Source of the DNA: a virus
Length of the DNA stretch: 45,500 bases
Reading direction: 5' to 3' (one strand)
IMG/VR virus record: IMGVR_UViG_3300049728_000065
Location: 1-45,500 of that record
Shown: positions 32,145-41,180 of the stretch, one piece after another
How positions within the stretch are numbered: position 1 is the first letter of the stretch
Layout of the letters: every line of letters begins with the position of its first letter
The notes under the pieces: generated by a model
What the model saw: only the letters and a program-made list of their open reading frames with translations
What the model was told of the DNA's origin: nothing
The model's database searches: none
Position numbers and translations under genes: made by a program

Positions 32145-34279
32145 CGACTTATAAGGTCAGCAGGATTGAACTGACGAGGAGTTGATACAGTAAGTTGGCC
32201 TGTATCGGCACCATTCGGAATGATTGGTGCTCCTGTCGGTGCCCCTTGAGGGGCGACCTGCTGTTGACCAGATTGGTTTTGTTGTTGTGCTGAACTGGCA
32301 GCCATTGCTGCTGGACCTGCCGCCGCTTGCATGACCTGTTGAGGGTCTTGCTGCATGAGGTGACTGGCCTGTAAAAGTGCTTGCTGTTGCTGGGCTTGTA
32401 AAAGGAACCTTTCGGGGTTCTTGACTCCGTTGAGTTCCAGAATCTCTTGAAACAACGCTCTTGGGTCGATCCCAAAAAGTGCCATCCCTTGAGGATTTTG
32501 GATGCACTCCTGCAAAATCTCTTGGTAAATACCTGCCAAGCGTTGCTTGTCGCTTGGCAATGTGGCGTCCATCAGATCGAAGTCATAGTTACCTATTAAG
32601 TCACTTTTATCGACTGTGAGGAACTGAGCAAAGTTGCCTGAATTGACCGCATAAGGCGAGACTGGTTGAATGGTTTGCAGTCCCATTACCCGCACTAACT
32701 GAGGTTCGTCAAGGCCATCCCGAAGGTTGCTCAACAAATTTCGGGCCATCGGGTCCAAGCACGATGAGTAGATCACATGGGCGATCATCCGAAGACGACT
32801 GCTGCCTCCTTGGTTCACTGCTTGGGTCTGGGTAGCAGACCGCCTGCCTGACGAGTATTGACCAAGGGCATTTTCGTTGATACCCGTGACCAGTTCGATC
32901 AACCCTTGAAGAATGTCCGCTTCCTTCAAGTGGTTTTGGGTAACATCCGTAATGGTCAGTTGCTTGATCCACCGATCCACCCCTGACCGAGCCATACCCT
33001 TCTTCAACCGAATGACTGGGTTGCGGTCGGCCAAATCCTTCATCTCCACCCCTTCGGGATCGACTACCAAGAAGTTCTGGATCGTTTTCCGCGTGCTGGT
33101 GATCTTTGCGTTGATCAGCCACGTGACGGTGTCTTGAAGTTGGTCGATAGTCTCAGCAAAACCCGCGTTGAGGAATTGGTGCTGGTCTGGGGACATCTCG
33201 GTCGCAGAGTAAGTGAACTCGTTATGCTCATACCCAAGCGGTTCGCACTTAATGATGCGAGAGTCGTTGCCGATGACGACGACATATTTGACGGGGTAAT
33301 CCTCTGGTCCAATGGGTTCATTGTCAATTTTCCACTCTTTCGGTACGACGTTGATTTGAATTTCGGACATCACCACACCATCCTTGGGACTCTCTCCCAC
33401 TTGTCCGGCGCCGGTAGCGTCTAGTGCAATAAGATTGGTACGGGTTGTTTCTTTCCTTCTCTGCCACTCTTCGGTGGGCATACGCGGGATAAACTCCGTA
33501 CCATAAAACATGCCGTCCACTTCCATTTGCTTCAACCAAATGCGGCTAACGTCTTCTTCCGAGCAGCAGAACTCACCTTCTTGAAAGCGACTAATCGGCA
33601 CGCGGGGGTCAGGAAACCACCGATAAGGCGAGATGTTGACGATCCGGTTGCCAAGGTACTTTGTCTTCGTTGTGGTAGTGGAATTGACCTGTCCTGTAGG
33701 TGCTGCTTCTGGCATCGGAGCACCCGCAAACGTGCTAGCCACACTTCCTTGGCTTACCATATCCACTGCCGCTTGCTGTTCAGGTTGGGTCATGGACGTA
33801 CTTCTTTGCGTCTCCCGGACCCAATAATGCTTGAAGATACCAATACCAAACCGACCAATGTCAAGCAACCACTGGTACAGCTTGCTGTAGTAGTTGTTGT
33901 ACAACAAATCCCTTTGAAGCACCGCTTCGGCAATTTTACTTGCCTTCCAGTCTTCGATCCCACTTCCATTGATTTCGAAGAACGTGGGGTTCTGGGTGAA
34001 CAGTAGAAAGCAAAACGCCGCAAACGTCTGCACTTGCGCATACGTCAACGGCACAACCATCTTCTCGGGTTCCCTCCGCTCCCTTGCTTTGATGTCCTTG
34101 TCATCCCGCTGCCTGATCCCACGGTAGGTGTCGTTATAACTATCCCATTTGCCATAGTACTTGACCATATGGTCACGACTCATCCGAAGCAATAGCTTGC
34201 ACTTGTCAAGCATTTGCTGGTGGAAGGAAGATACCTCTTTCTGCTTGAGGTCGTCCATGACAAATTTGTTAGCAGCCAT
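32141..34279 (-). CDS. Portal protein
   Basis: The 712-aa product begins with a helical part (KQKEVSSFHQQMLDKCKLLL, MSRDHMVKYYGKWDSYNDTY), then EKMVVPLTYAQVQTFAAFCF and NPTFFEINGSG. The centre has NISPYRWFPDPRVPISRFQE and a long region leading to TVTWLINAKITSTRKTIQNF. The C-terminal 100 residues are Gln-rich helix with QQQQALLQASHLMQQDPQQV. Such Gln-rich barrel-like tails are typical of podovirus portals. Length and position between terminase/lysis genes and scaffold agree. It forms the dodecameric DNA channel. Confidence 0.85.
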   Translation of the reverse strand: MAANKFVMDDLKQKEVSSFHQQMLDKCKLLLRMSRDHMVKYYGKWDSYNDTYRGIRQRDDKDIKARERREPEKMVVPLTYAQVQTFAAFCFLLFTQNPTFFEINGSGIEDWKASKIAEAVLQRDLLYNNYYSKLYQWLLDIGRFGIGIFKHYWVRETQRSTSMTQPEQQAAVDMVSQGSVASTFAGAPMPEAAPTGQVNSTTTTKTKYLGNRIVNISPYRWFPDPRVPISRFQEGEFCCSEEDVSRIWLKQMEVDGMFYGTEFIPRMPTEEWQRRKETTRTNLIALDATGAGQVGESPKDGVVMSEIQINVVPKEWKIDNEPIGPEDYPVKYVVVIGNDSRIIKCEPLGYEHNEFTYSATEMSPDQHQFLNAGFAETIDQLQDTVTWLINAKITSTRKTIQNFLVVDPEGVEMKDLADRNPVIRLKKGMARSGVDRWIKQLTITDVTQNHLKEADILQGLIELVTGINENALGQYSSGRRSATQTQAVNQGGSSRLRMIAHVIYSSCLDPMARNLLSNLRDGLDEPQLVRVMGLQTIQPVSPYAVNSGNFAQFLTVDKSDLIGNYDFDLMDATLPSDKQRLAGIYQEILQECIQNPQGMALFGIDPRALFQEILELNGVKNPERFLLQAQQQQALLQASHLMQQDPQQVMQAAAGPAAMAASSAQQQNQSGQQQVAPQGAPTGAPIIPNGADTGQLTVSTPRQFNPADLISR

Positions 34280-34285
34280 TATAAG

Positions 34286-34310
34286 GTGTGGTGTAGAAAA
34301 TCAACCGGAC
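34286..34310. repeat. 25-bp imperfect palindrome, copy 4 (inverted relative to copies 1, 2, 5)
   Basis: GTGTGGTGTA-GAAAA-TCAACCGGAC, located between the portal start and the stop of the muralytic gene. It differs from the complement of copy 1 at only two positions. Confidence 0.75.
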
Positions 34311-34787
34311 CTAGGCAGGAAGGAGTGGGTAAGTCACGTTGTCGTAGGTAAAGGGAAGGTCTGGCCAGAACTCGTACTTGAGAATGAGTTGCTCGGTCCC
34401 ACCACAGTTGCCATCAGGGTTTAGCCCAAGTTGTTTGGCGGCGAAAGAAGACAACTCACCAAGCTTGGTGTGAGGTCCGATGTCTCCTATAAGGCAGTCA
34501 ATGGACTGGCCGTTGAGAATGTTGGTGATCCGTCCTTTACAACCGATGACCACTCCCTTGAACGCCGCGCGGATTTGGGGTGGGACGACAAAGTAAGGAA
34601 AGGTCTCGGCGTTTAATGCATGACCTTGACGATCGTGTTCGGTGGTGTCGGGTTGGAAGTCCGGATCGTTCCAGAAGTTTCCGCCGGCGCCGTCATCGTC
34701 GATACGCCCGTGGCCGAGGTAGGTTCCGTATTTACCGTCGTCACTACATTGGATGGGAATACCTTCGATAGAAAATAAAGTGTTCAT
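34311..34787 (-). CDS. GH75-like chitosanase-fold endolysin candidate
   Basis: The 158-aa product contains GRIDDDGAGGNFWNDPDFQP, then HALNAETFPYFVVPP and LIGDIGPHTKLGELSSFAAK, with GLNPDGNCGG near the end. The D-D-D-G-A-G-G block, the D-P-x-x-Q-P segment and the L-N-A-x-x-x-P-Y-x-V-x-P phrase are those of glycoside hydrolase family 75 (fungal chitosanase type), a fold found in several phage and bacterial wall enzymes. Next to a holin candidate it is the likely endolysin. No signal peptide, so it needs the holin. Start overlaps the holin stop by one base. Confidence 0.7.
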   Translation of the reverse strand: MNTLFSIEGIPIQCSDDGKYGTYLGHGRIDDDGAGGNFWNDPDFQPDTTEHDRQGHALNAETFPYFVVPPQIRAAFKGVVIGCKGRITNILNGQSIDCLIGDIGPHTKLGELSSFAAKQLGLNPDGNCGGTEQLILKYEFWPDLPFTYDNVTYPLLPA

Positions 34788-35074
34788 TAGGTTTTTCCTT
34801 GGGCACCGCCCGGTGGGTGATAGGGTAGCCGGGCAAAAGTTGCAATTTTGGCTTGAGTTGACGGTGCCGCATAAGCCGCTTGGGTGGTTTTGGCTGCGTT
34901 GTACTTGCTGAGCGCAGCCAAAACGACACTCACAAGAGCAAGCCCACCGCCAATGAGTTGCTGCGCTTGACTAGATTGTAAGTATCCATTGGTGACAAGT
35001 GCCCCTGCAAAGCTAGTGAGTGCGTGCCGAGCGACGCTAGTGATGATTGGTTTGAAAAGGTCAATAGTAATCAT
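34787..35074 (-). CDS. Holin candidate (Pam3-gp28-like)
   Basis: AGGAGG lies 10 bases before the ATG, one of the best ribosome sites in the window. The 95-aa product has two hydrophobic helices, about residues 11-31 (TSVARHALTSFAGALVTNGY) and 41-57 (IGGGLALVSVVLAALSK), followed by a polar Ala/Thr/Gln tail. The pattern RHALTSFAGALVTNGYL...GG is that of small phage holins. The adjacent muralytic gene supports the role. Confidence 0.75.
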   Translation of the reverse strand: MITIDLFKPIITSVARHALTSFAGALVTNGYLQSSQAQQLIGGGLALVSVVLAALSKYNAAKTTQAAYAAPSTQAKIATFARLPYHPPGGAQGKT

Positions 35075-35093
35075 GGTAAAGATGTCCTCCTTC

Positions 35094-35141
35094 TACCACT
35101 GAACGGTGCCTGATTTTAGCCAGAACACCGTTTCAGTGGTA
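35094..35141. terminator. Strong 15-bp hairpin upstream of the holin
   Basis: TACCACTGAACGGTG (35094-35108) pairs with CACCGTTTCAGTGGTA (35126-35141), one bulged base, loop of 17. In leftward RNA it lies between the 140-aa gene and the holin Shine-Dalgarno. It may stop, stabilise or control entry into the lysis genes. No U-tract follows on the leftward strand. Confidence 0.6.
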
Positions 35142-35177
35142 GTTTGGTGGTGGATTCGAACTGCGTCTTGTGTGATA

Positions 35178-35600
35178 CTAGGATGCAGCGGGAACCACAC
35201 CGGGAGCCGACGCAGGAGCGGCGGTGGTTCCTGTGGGGGTAGCAGTACCTGCACTTGCGGGTTTGTTGAGGGAAGCGGCGACGACTGGGGATTGGGTAGC
35301 GGCGATTTGGAGACCGAGTTCGATGGCGGAGTTGAGCACGCTGGTACCCACAGAAATACCAGCAGACTCAGCAGCCGAACCCAACGAAGCGAGTGCGGCA
35401 TTGCGCTTGTCCGTCGAAGACAGTTGGCCCGAGGCGAGTTCGGTGACAATTGGAATCGCAAGTGGGATGAGGGACGCGAGCGCGTTGGTGACGTCGGTCT
35501 TGGCGATTGGTTCAAGCTCTTGGATGAGCTTTCCGAACTCGCCAGACAGGAACTGTCCGAGGTGTTCGATTGATTGACCGAGGGATGAGAATAGTGACAT
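35178..35600 (-). CDS. Helical Ala-rich protein, 140 aa (lysis neighbourhood)
   Basis: The product starts MSLFSSLGQSIEHLGQFLSG and has amphipathic helices ALASLIPLAIPIVTELASG and SVLNSAIELGLQIAATQSP, then an Ala/Pro/Thr tail. The Leu/Ile/Ala-rich segment (about residues 40-60) is hydrophobic enough to touch a membrane but contains no charged anchor. It may be a holin partner or a small virion protein. No family recognised. Confidence 0.6.
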   Translation of the reverse strand: MSLFSSLGQSIEHLGQFLSGEFGKLIQELEPIAKTDVTNALASLIPLAIPIVTELASGQLSSTDKRNAALASLGSAAESAGISVGTSVLNSAIELGLQIAATQSPVVAASLNKPASAGTATPTGTTAAPASAPGVVPAAS

Positions 35601-35661
35601 AGTGAGTAGGTTTTCCTAATTTTGTTTGCCGTGGTTTGTTGCGGGGGCATTGTCCGCGAAA

Positions 35662-36114
35662 TTAAAGGAGAGGTTGGTTGTCTTTAAGATGCACAACGAT
35701 TTCGTGCACTTCGTCAGCGCGGATGGCTGCCTTACGTGCGTCTTCCACGGCAGCCGAAGCAGACCTCATAGCATTGTCAGCCTTTTCCTCGATTCGAGTT
35801 AATTGGTCTTTGAGGGTACTGCCGTTGTTAGTTTTGAACTCTTTTGCGATTGCTTTCAACAACGGGGCAGTTTCTTTGAGAATGTAATGGTTGGCAATGG
35901 AAACTTGTACTCCCTCAACTACGTAAAGGCAACCTTTTTTGGCGGGCAGGATTAGTTTTTTCCAAATTACACTAAATGCAGTGAGGATAGTAGCTATCAA
36001 AACTAACCACTGCACGAAGGCAGGAAGTTTACCGGCGTATTTTAGGAGGTCGTTGGGGGTCATGGTAAAAAATCCGCATTCAGAAACGTCGCCGGTTTCG
36101 GTGATGGTGTTCAT
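35662..36114 (-). CDS. Membrane-anchored coiled-coil protein, 150 aa (possible lysis accessory)
   Basis: One clear membrane segment (FVQWLVLIATILTAFSVIW, about residues 33-51) is followed by a basic stop-transfer KKLILPAKKG and a cytoplasmic or periplasmic coiled coil (LTRIEEKADNAMRSASAAVE). Internal ATG 36063 (MTPNDLLKYAG) is a shorter start. The layout resembles i-spanin-like or signal-arrest accessory proteins; the identity is inference. Confidence 0.6.
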   Translation of the reverse strand: MNTITETGDVSECGFFTMTPNDLLKYAGKLPAFVQWLVLIATILTAFSVIWKKLILPAKKGCLYVVEGVQVSIANHYILKETAPLLKAIAKEFKTNNGSTLKDQLTRIEEKADNAMRSASAAVEDARKAAIRADEVHEIVVHLKDNQPLL

Positions 36115-36123
36115 GTCAGTAGA

Positions 36124-36168
36124 TCAGGACGCCACAGCTATTGCCGCAATGAAGGTCCAGAAGGTCAT
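36124..36168 (-). CDS. Possible 14-aa membrane micropeptide
   Basis: MTFWTFIAAIAVAS is encoded in the gap between the tail hydrolase stop and the 150-aa gene. It is almost entirely hydrophobic. Size alone makes this weak; it is listed because it fills the gap and is tightly packed with neighbours. Confidence 0.25.
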   Translation of the reverse strand: MTFWTFIAAIAVAS

Positions 36169-36176
36169 TAGTGATA

Positions 36177-38555
36177 CTACTGCACAGTGCCGGTTGTCAT
36201 CGGAGCGTAGTGTGGCCCATTCAGTCCGCCAACCTCGAAATAACTTGTCCCAGACGTTGACGAATTATAGATAGCCGGATAAGGCTCATACGGCAAATTT
36301 GGAACCGTGTTGGTGCCGGTGTAAACCGTGGTGGAAGCCGTGGGGTTTGTAAACCTTCCGATGGACAGCTTGTAGGTATTCCAAAAGGTAGTCTGCTGAA
36401 GGTTGGTTTGCGAACCCGAAACCAGCGCGTAGTATTGCACGTATTCAGGATCGCCGGATGCTTTAATGTCTTGCCGGTAATGGATACCAAATGGGTCCGC
36501 TGTTGAAATTGCCATGCTGTCCGAAGCAGTGCCTTGAACCGTCTGTGAGAAAGTTCCGCTCAGGTCGGTGCAAGTAAACTGCAACCCAAGAGTCCCATCA
36601 TAGGTCAAAGTGGACGCAACCCAATGGTAATTGGGAATTGTGCCAGTTACCGCTAAGTGGAAGGAGGCACTGCCACTAGCTGGCCTACCGTCCGCTGTTG
36701 TAACGCCGGTAGTTCCGGTACGGTCAATCTCAGCGTAGGTGCTACCGTTCCCTTGGTAAAAAGCAAGCCCATCGATGAAGCCCGCGGGTGAAGATGGGAT
36801 CATGTCCACAAAGTAAATTGTCCATGAATTATTGTTGTAACCGCCGTAGAACTTGAATGGCGGGTAATACTCAAATCCGGGTCCAGACTGACTGCCCCCA
36901 GACCCGCCTGCAAAGAAAGCTCCATAGCTCCCGTAAGACGTGGCCCAAGCGTAATAAAAAATGTTGGAGTTAGTGGCCACACTTGTGCCACTCATTTCTG
37001 ACATACCACCAAAAACAAGTGGGTTGTTGGCAACCGAATTGTTATCTTGCTGAACGTAGTCAGATGCAAAAAGGTTGGGCCACATATTGCTACTCCATAG
37101 TTGCTCAAAGAAATTTCTCATACCTGAAAAAGCAACTGTATCCATTGCAGTGAAACCCGCTGTACTGGTTCCAGTTGCCGTGATCTGGTCTTTGTAGGTA
37201 TTCAGCATGTTCACCGGCATGGTTGCATTGCCGGGAAGTGGATTGCTGAATTGAAGATACTGGCGCATTAACACCTCGAATGCTTCGGCAAGATAGTAAT
37301 GCCCATACTGAGTGGGATGGGTGCCATCCATTGTTTTCCCAGCCGCGTCCCCGAAGTAGGGGTAAACGTCCACAAACCACACATTCAATCCATCCGCTTG
37401 GGTTTGTTGAACGTCTGCCAAGGCATCTGCGGAATACTGTTGGGTTGAAGCAAAATTCGTGAACCGTTCCATCGGTGTGATGTTAGAACAGAATACTTCA
37501 TTTGTCATGTACCCCGGAAGCGGAGCCGTTCCCACCGCCAGAATACTAACTATGTTAGTGCCACTGGTTGCAGAAGTGACATTGACTGTCACTGTATGTG
37601 TGCCGGATAGAACCGGAGTTCTCACCACTCCCACGCCATAAGTACCGGCCAACTGAGTAGCCATCGGAGGCGTAGTGTAAGAATTTACACTCTGGGAGGT
37701 TCCATCCACCGTGTAAGTGAATTGACCACCATTGCTGTCAATCAACCGATACCACAAATAAAGCGGCCCACCCGTGCTAACAATACTCATCGTCATACCA
37801 CTACCTTGAGTGGTGGAAGCCTCACACGCATTCGGGGATGTGCCACCGGCTGCGTATGAATTAAATTGACGATCTACCGTCCACGTTCCGGTTAAAGTTG
37901 CGCTGGTTCCTGTTACCTTCAGGCCATCAGGAATTGCCAGCCAGTCCAAGGAAGCAAGTACCTGTAGATTGTAAACCGCTTCGTAAGCTCCTACGCCTTT
38001 GGTCTGAGACTCATTGTAACCAATCATGACCGTATAGGCCGGATTGGTCCCTGTGGAGAGCGGACGCTCATTTGGAAATATTTCACGGTCTGTCAATTCA
38101 GCCGTCATGGCTCCGGGGATACCGAAGTTCGAAGTAGGCACGCCCAAATCATTTCCGATGATGAAAGGGTACGGATAAGGGTTTTGCGGCGTTCCGGGGA
38201 GTGAGGTATTGTAGCCCCACGTAATTGAATCACCAAAGGAATGAATCGCAGACGGCTTGTAGTTGAAGAGTTGAGGCGGTTGAATCAAACCAAATTGCGT
38301 TTTTGCCGCGAATGTGGAACTCCCTGAAGTTGTCACCGTCCCGTTCACCGCTCCATTAAACGTACCACCTGTAATGGTACCGTTGTTCTGGGTGTTGTGG
38401 TTGGCCTGTGCCTGTAACCCAATGGACCCGTCAGTCCCAGTCAACGCACTCTGCGTCCCAGTGACAGTTGTGGTGCCACCATTAACAAAAATCCCCGCAA
38501 GGGATGTCATTGACATGACGCCCAAACTCAAAAGGGAAAGGAATGTCTTTTTCAT
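36177..38555 (-). CDS. Secreted-type SGNH/GDSL hydrolase tail protein, 792 aa
   Basis: ATG 38555 starts a classic signal-peptide-like MKKTFLSLLSLGVMSMTSLA. Residues 28-90 are Gly/Thr-rich repeats (VTGTQS, NGTITGGTFNGAV). The SGNH hydrolase follows: block I SFGDSITWGYN with Ser110, and block V with Asp410 and His413 (MDGTHPTQYGHYYLAEAF). A beta-rich insertion (about 210-345) separates them. The C-terminal 280 residues are beta-rich (WTIYFVDMIPSSPAGFIDGL) and probably bind glycan. It should remove acyl groups from host surface polysaccharide. A signal peptide is unusual for a virion protein, so host origin is possible. Confidence 0.8.
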   Translation of the reverse strand: MKKTFLSLLSLGVMSMTSLAGIFVNGGTTTVTGTQSALTGTDGSIGLQAQANHNTQNNGTITGGTFNGAVNGTVTTSGSSTFAAKTQFGLIQPPQLFNYKPSAIHSFGDSITWGYNTSLPGTPQNPYPYPFIIGNDLGVPTSNFGIPGAMTAELTDREIFPNERPLSTGTNPAYTVMIGYNESQTKGVGAYEAVYNLQVLASLDWLAIPDGLKVTGTSATLTGTWTVDRQFNSYAAGGTSPNACEASTTQGSGMTMSIVSTGGPLYLWYRLIDSNGGQFTYTVDGTSQSVNSYTTPPMATQLAGTYGVGVVRTPVLSGTHTVTVNVTSATSGTNIVSILAVGTAPLPGYMTNEVFCSNITPMERFTNFASTQQYSADALADVQQTQADGLNVWFVDVYPYFGDAAGKTMDGTHPTQYGHYYLAEAFEVLMRQYLQFSNPLPGNATMPVNMLNTYKDQITATGTSTAGFTAMDTVAFSGMRNFFEQLWSSNMWPNLFASDYVQQDNNSVANNPLVFGGMSEMSGTSVATNSNIFYYAWATSYGSYGAFFAGGSGGSQSGPGFEYYPPFKFYGGYNNNSWTIYFVDMIPSSPAGFIDGLAFYQGNGSTYAEIDRTGTTGVTTADGRPASGSASFHLAVTGTIPNYHWVASTLTYDGTLGLQFTCTDLSGTFSQTVQGTASDSMAISTADPFGIHYRQDIKASGDPEYVQYYALVSGSQTNLQQTTFWNTYKLSIGRFTNPTASTTVYTGTNTVPNLPYEPYPAIYNSSTSGTSYFEVGGLNGPHYAPMTTGTVQ

Positions 38556-38566
38556 TGCTTGTTCTT

Positions 38567-38986
38567 TTAGACGTTGCGCGCGATAAAAAAGCAGTTTGCC
38601 GCGCCAATCGTCTTGGTTGCGAAGGTGGTAGAGTTGCACAGGTAAATGCCATTGGTAACATTCACTGGCACATCAAGTGAGAAGACACTCTTGCCCGGCA
38701 CCCAAAAGGTGAACAGGGGGACCGCCCCATCCGCCGGGGCTGCGACCGCGTCGTGGATTTGAATATACTGGCCTGCGGCAAGGTCACTATAACCAGTGAC
38801 CGACAATAACGCTGTGGGTGGGGTGGCTGGGTTACTACCGGGTGTAGTGGCAATCACCAAAGCGTTGACTGCGCCCACACTTGCGCTCTGCCCCCCTGCG
38901 GTCTTTGCATTGATTTCTGCAAGTGCACCTTCGATCCCCAAGGCGGGGTTCAACAGGCGCTGTGCGTAAAGGATACCTAATCCCAT
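38567..38986 (-). CDS. Beta-rich virion protein, 139 aa
   Basis: The product has LLNPALGIEGALAEINAKTA, GAVNALVIATTPGSNPATPP and PLFTFWVPGKSVFSLDVPVN with a Cys pair near the end (YLCNSTT, NCFFIARNV). It lies between terminase and the tail hydrolase, eleven bases before the hydrolase start. The composition resembles small head or tail decoration proteins. Function not established. Confidence 0.65.
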   Translation of the reverse strand: MGLGILYAQRLLNPALGIEGALAEINAKTAGGQSASVGAVNALVIATTPGSNPATPPTALLSVTGYSDLAAGQYIQIHDAVAAPADGAVPLFTFWVPGKSVFSLDVPVNVTNGIYLCNSTTFATKTIGAANCFFIARNV

Positions 38987-39004
38987 AAACTTGTTTTCTT
39001 TCTT

Positions 39005-40489
39005 TTAGATTTCGATGTCTCGAAGGTTGATACCCAAGATGTCTTGATCACCTATGGGTTGGTTGTCACTGTCATTCTTCGGGACATAGATGGGTTCATC
39101 TAGCACCGAACGATAAAGATTTTCCATCATGTGATCGTTCTTATCCACCGGCTTGTTCTCTTTGTCCCAAGCCCACCGCTTGATTTCCCACAAGAACCGC
39201 ACACACCGAGGACTCACCATCCACTGAGGGATTGGTGCTTTCCACTCTTGAATCACCCGCTTGATCCCACGGGTCTTGTCCTTTGTCGCCTTCTCAAGCC
39301 ACACCCCTTTGGCTGCAAAGTCATCCGCCCAGCACGTCCCAGTTAGCTCGTCTTCGATAAACGCACAAGGATCAATCCGGGCGCGCACAACATTATACCC
39401 AGCGGTGATTGCGTGGATTTGATCACAGACGTCGGGGATATCGTACCTCCCCCAGATTTCATCAAAAATAAACTTCCTTCCCAAAGGAGAGACCGCGGTA
39501 AAAAGGACGGCGATAGGAGTTTGGGCGTGGGGATCAACGTGGTAGTAGATCGAGTAGTCTTTCGGGGGAGAGTTGAAATCATCCCAACCAAGGGGCAGGT
39601 CGTAATAGATGTGGCGTGAGTTGAAGTCTTTATAAACCAACCCAGCAAACGCCAAAGGTATTCCACTCTCGCGACACTCTCTTTCCTCATCAGGCAACCC
39701 AGACAAATAAAGCTCTGCGTCCTCTTTCGACAAATACGGGTTGTCCCATATGCTTCCGTTCACCGACCAAAAGTGCACATTGTGCACTTGACTCTCACCT
39801 CTACTCACCATTTCCCTCGCATCCTGTTCCCCATAGAACATGTCGTAAATCCACGGCTCACGTAACGGCGTCAACGTGAAGTAACTCTTTCCCCCACGAT
39901 CCACAAGTCCCCGCGCCGCAGAGTCATACATTTCTTTCGGGCATGGCTCATCCACATGAATCACATCCCAGTCACTCGACTCAGTGCCTTGAGGATTCGC
40001 CATGAACGACTTGACGGTGTCAAAGCGTAACAGACTTCCGTTTTCGCACTCGATGGTTTCGATAGCGCCAGAATGGTTCCGCTTCTTCGACTTAACGAAA
40101 CCACGAGGGAAGAGTTTCCACAACTTACCCGGATTAGCTCCGCGTTCAGAGGTGAAGATTTCATCGACTTTGTCCCAGTCGGTGGTGATGACTAGAACTT
40201 TTTGGGGGCGTTGGGGGATGCCTAGGGTTCTTGCTGGGTCAGTCTTTGGGTACCACTCTCTTTCTCCCCTTACTTGCGCCACGTCCTCTGCGGCACCACA
40301 GTCTGACTTACCGAACCGATTCCCTGCGAACACTGCTCGACGTTTGAAGTTACCTGCACGATGGAAAAGGTCTTGCTTTGGGTGGGGACGATAATAGGCA
40401 ATACCAAAGTCTTTTCTGCGTTGCTCAAGTTGCTTGAGCAAGACATACTCTTGTTCTTTGAGCTTTCGAAGTTCGGCCGCTTGGCTCAC
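39005..40489 (-). CDS. Terminase large subunit
   Basis: The 494-aa product has the packaging ATPase: Walker A-like GNRFGKS (56-62) preceded by RRAVFA, and Walker B VIHVDEP (176-182) followed by CPKEMYDSA. The C-terminal nuclease region shows YYHVDPHAQTPIAVLF, FIFDEIWGRYD and ARIDPCAFIED, which supply the expected acidic residues. It cuts and packages concatemeric DNA with the small subunit, whose gene overlaps it as ATGA. Length is usual for the family. Confidence 0.93.
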   Translation of the reverse strand: MSQAAELRKLKEQEYVLLKQLEQRRKDFGIAYYRPHPKQDLFHRAGNFKRRAVFAGNRFGKSDCGAAEDVAQVRGEREWYPKTDPARTLGIPQRPQKVLVITTDWDKVDEIFTSERGANPGKLWKLFPRGFVKSKKRNHSGAIETIECENGSLLRFDTVKSFMANPQGTESSDWDVIHVDEPCPKEMYDSAARGLVDRGGKSYFTLTPLREPWIYDMFYGEQDAREMVSRGESQVHNVHFWSVNGSIWDNPYLSKEDAELYLSGLPDEERECRESGIPLAFAGLVYKDFNSRHIYYDLPLGWDDFNSPPKDYSIYYHVDPHAQTPIAVLFTAVSPLGRKFIFDEIWGRYDIPDVCDQIHAITAGYNVVRARIDPCAFIEDELTGTCWADDFAAKGVWLEKATKDKTRGIKRVIQEWKAPIPQWMVSPRCVRFLWEIKRWAWDKENKPVDKNDHMMENLYRSVLDEPIYVPKNDSDNQPIGDQDILGINLRDIEI

Positions 40490-41094
40490 TGGACCGCTCC
40501 TTCTAGTTTGGCCTGCCTGTCCCGCAAAGCCAGCAACTCCCGCTCCAACCGATCTTGGTCCCTTGGCGCCTCAACCTCTTTGGTCGTCTCCATTTTCTGT
40601 GTGGGTTTACCCCACAACCTATCCTGCAACGAATTACACGCATTGATGCGTTCGCTTGGTTTGGCGTTCTTGTCCCGCATCACCGAAATCAAAGTGTTGA
40701 TACAATCCAGTGCTGCCGCCTTTAGGGTCTGCGTCACAACATCCACGCCCATCCTATGCATCAACTCCTTGCAAAAATCTTGTGCCCAATCCAACTCCAT
40801 TATGGCATTTACTGTCGCCACTGAACTCAAACTCAACTCCGCTACCTCACTACTCCCCATTCCCATTGCAGTCAACGCCACAATCAACCTATGCTTGTAA
40901 TCCTCCCGACTCAAAACCCTTATCTCTTTTGTTGGGTCCGGTTGAATTCCTACACCAGACTCTAGCAGCTTCGCCTGTGGCGAGACAACACCTACCTCGG
41001 CAAGGAGGTTGTCAAGGAACTTGCTTTCACCCTCGTCCGCTTGTGGGGAGGAGAGCGCAACTTCCAATGGGTGTAAAGGTGCTATTTCTGGCAC
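40486..41094 (-). CDS. Terminase small subunit-like protein (GTG or non-standard start)
   Basis: From GTG 41094 the product is 202 aa, with REDYKHRLIVALTAMGMGSS and a following SLSSVATVNAIMELDWAQDF as a helix-turn-helix-like region, then a long helix (CNSLQDRLWGKPTQKMETTK, RLERELLALRDRQAKLEG). The 21 codons before the GTG are open and encode a basic RRPKGR stretch typical of small terminase N-termini. They hold no ATG, GTG or TTG before a TGA; only an ACG. A non-standard start is therefore possible. It overlaps the large subunit by ATGA and is the first leftward gene. Confidence 0.75.
   Translation of the reverse strand: MPEIAPLHPLEVALSSPQADEGESKFLDNLLAEVGVVSPQAKLLESGVGIQPDPTKEIRVLSREDYKHRLIVALTAMGMGSSEVAELSLSSVATVNAIMELDWAQDFCKELMHRMGVDVVTQTLKAAALDCINTLISVMRDKNAKPSERINACNSLQDRLWGKPTQKMETTKEVEAPRDQDRLERELLALRDRQAKLEGAVQ
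40936..40960. repeat. 25-bp imperfect palindrome, copy 5 (inside terminase small subunit)
   Basis: GTCCGGTTGA-ATTCC-TACACCAGAC. In the leftward frame it encodes SGVGIQPDP, similar to the SGLKNQPDQ encoded at copy 2, so the site forces similar residues on two unrelated proteins. Confidence 0.75.
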
Positions 41095-41180
41095 GGGACT
41101 TGGTGTTGTGTAATTGGTGCGACCCTTGGGTCGACGAGCTTTTGTGCGCGTAGCACTTCAAGTGCCCCTCCACGGATATT

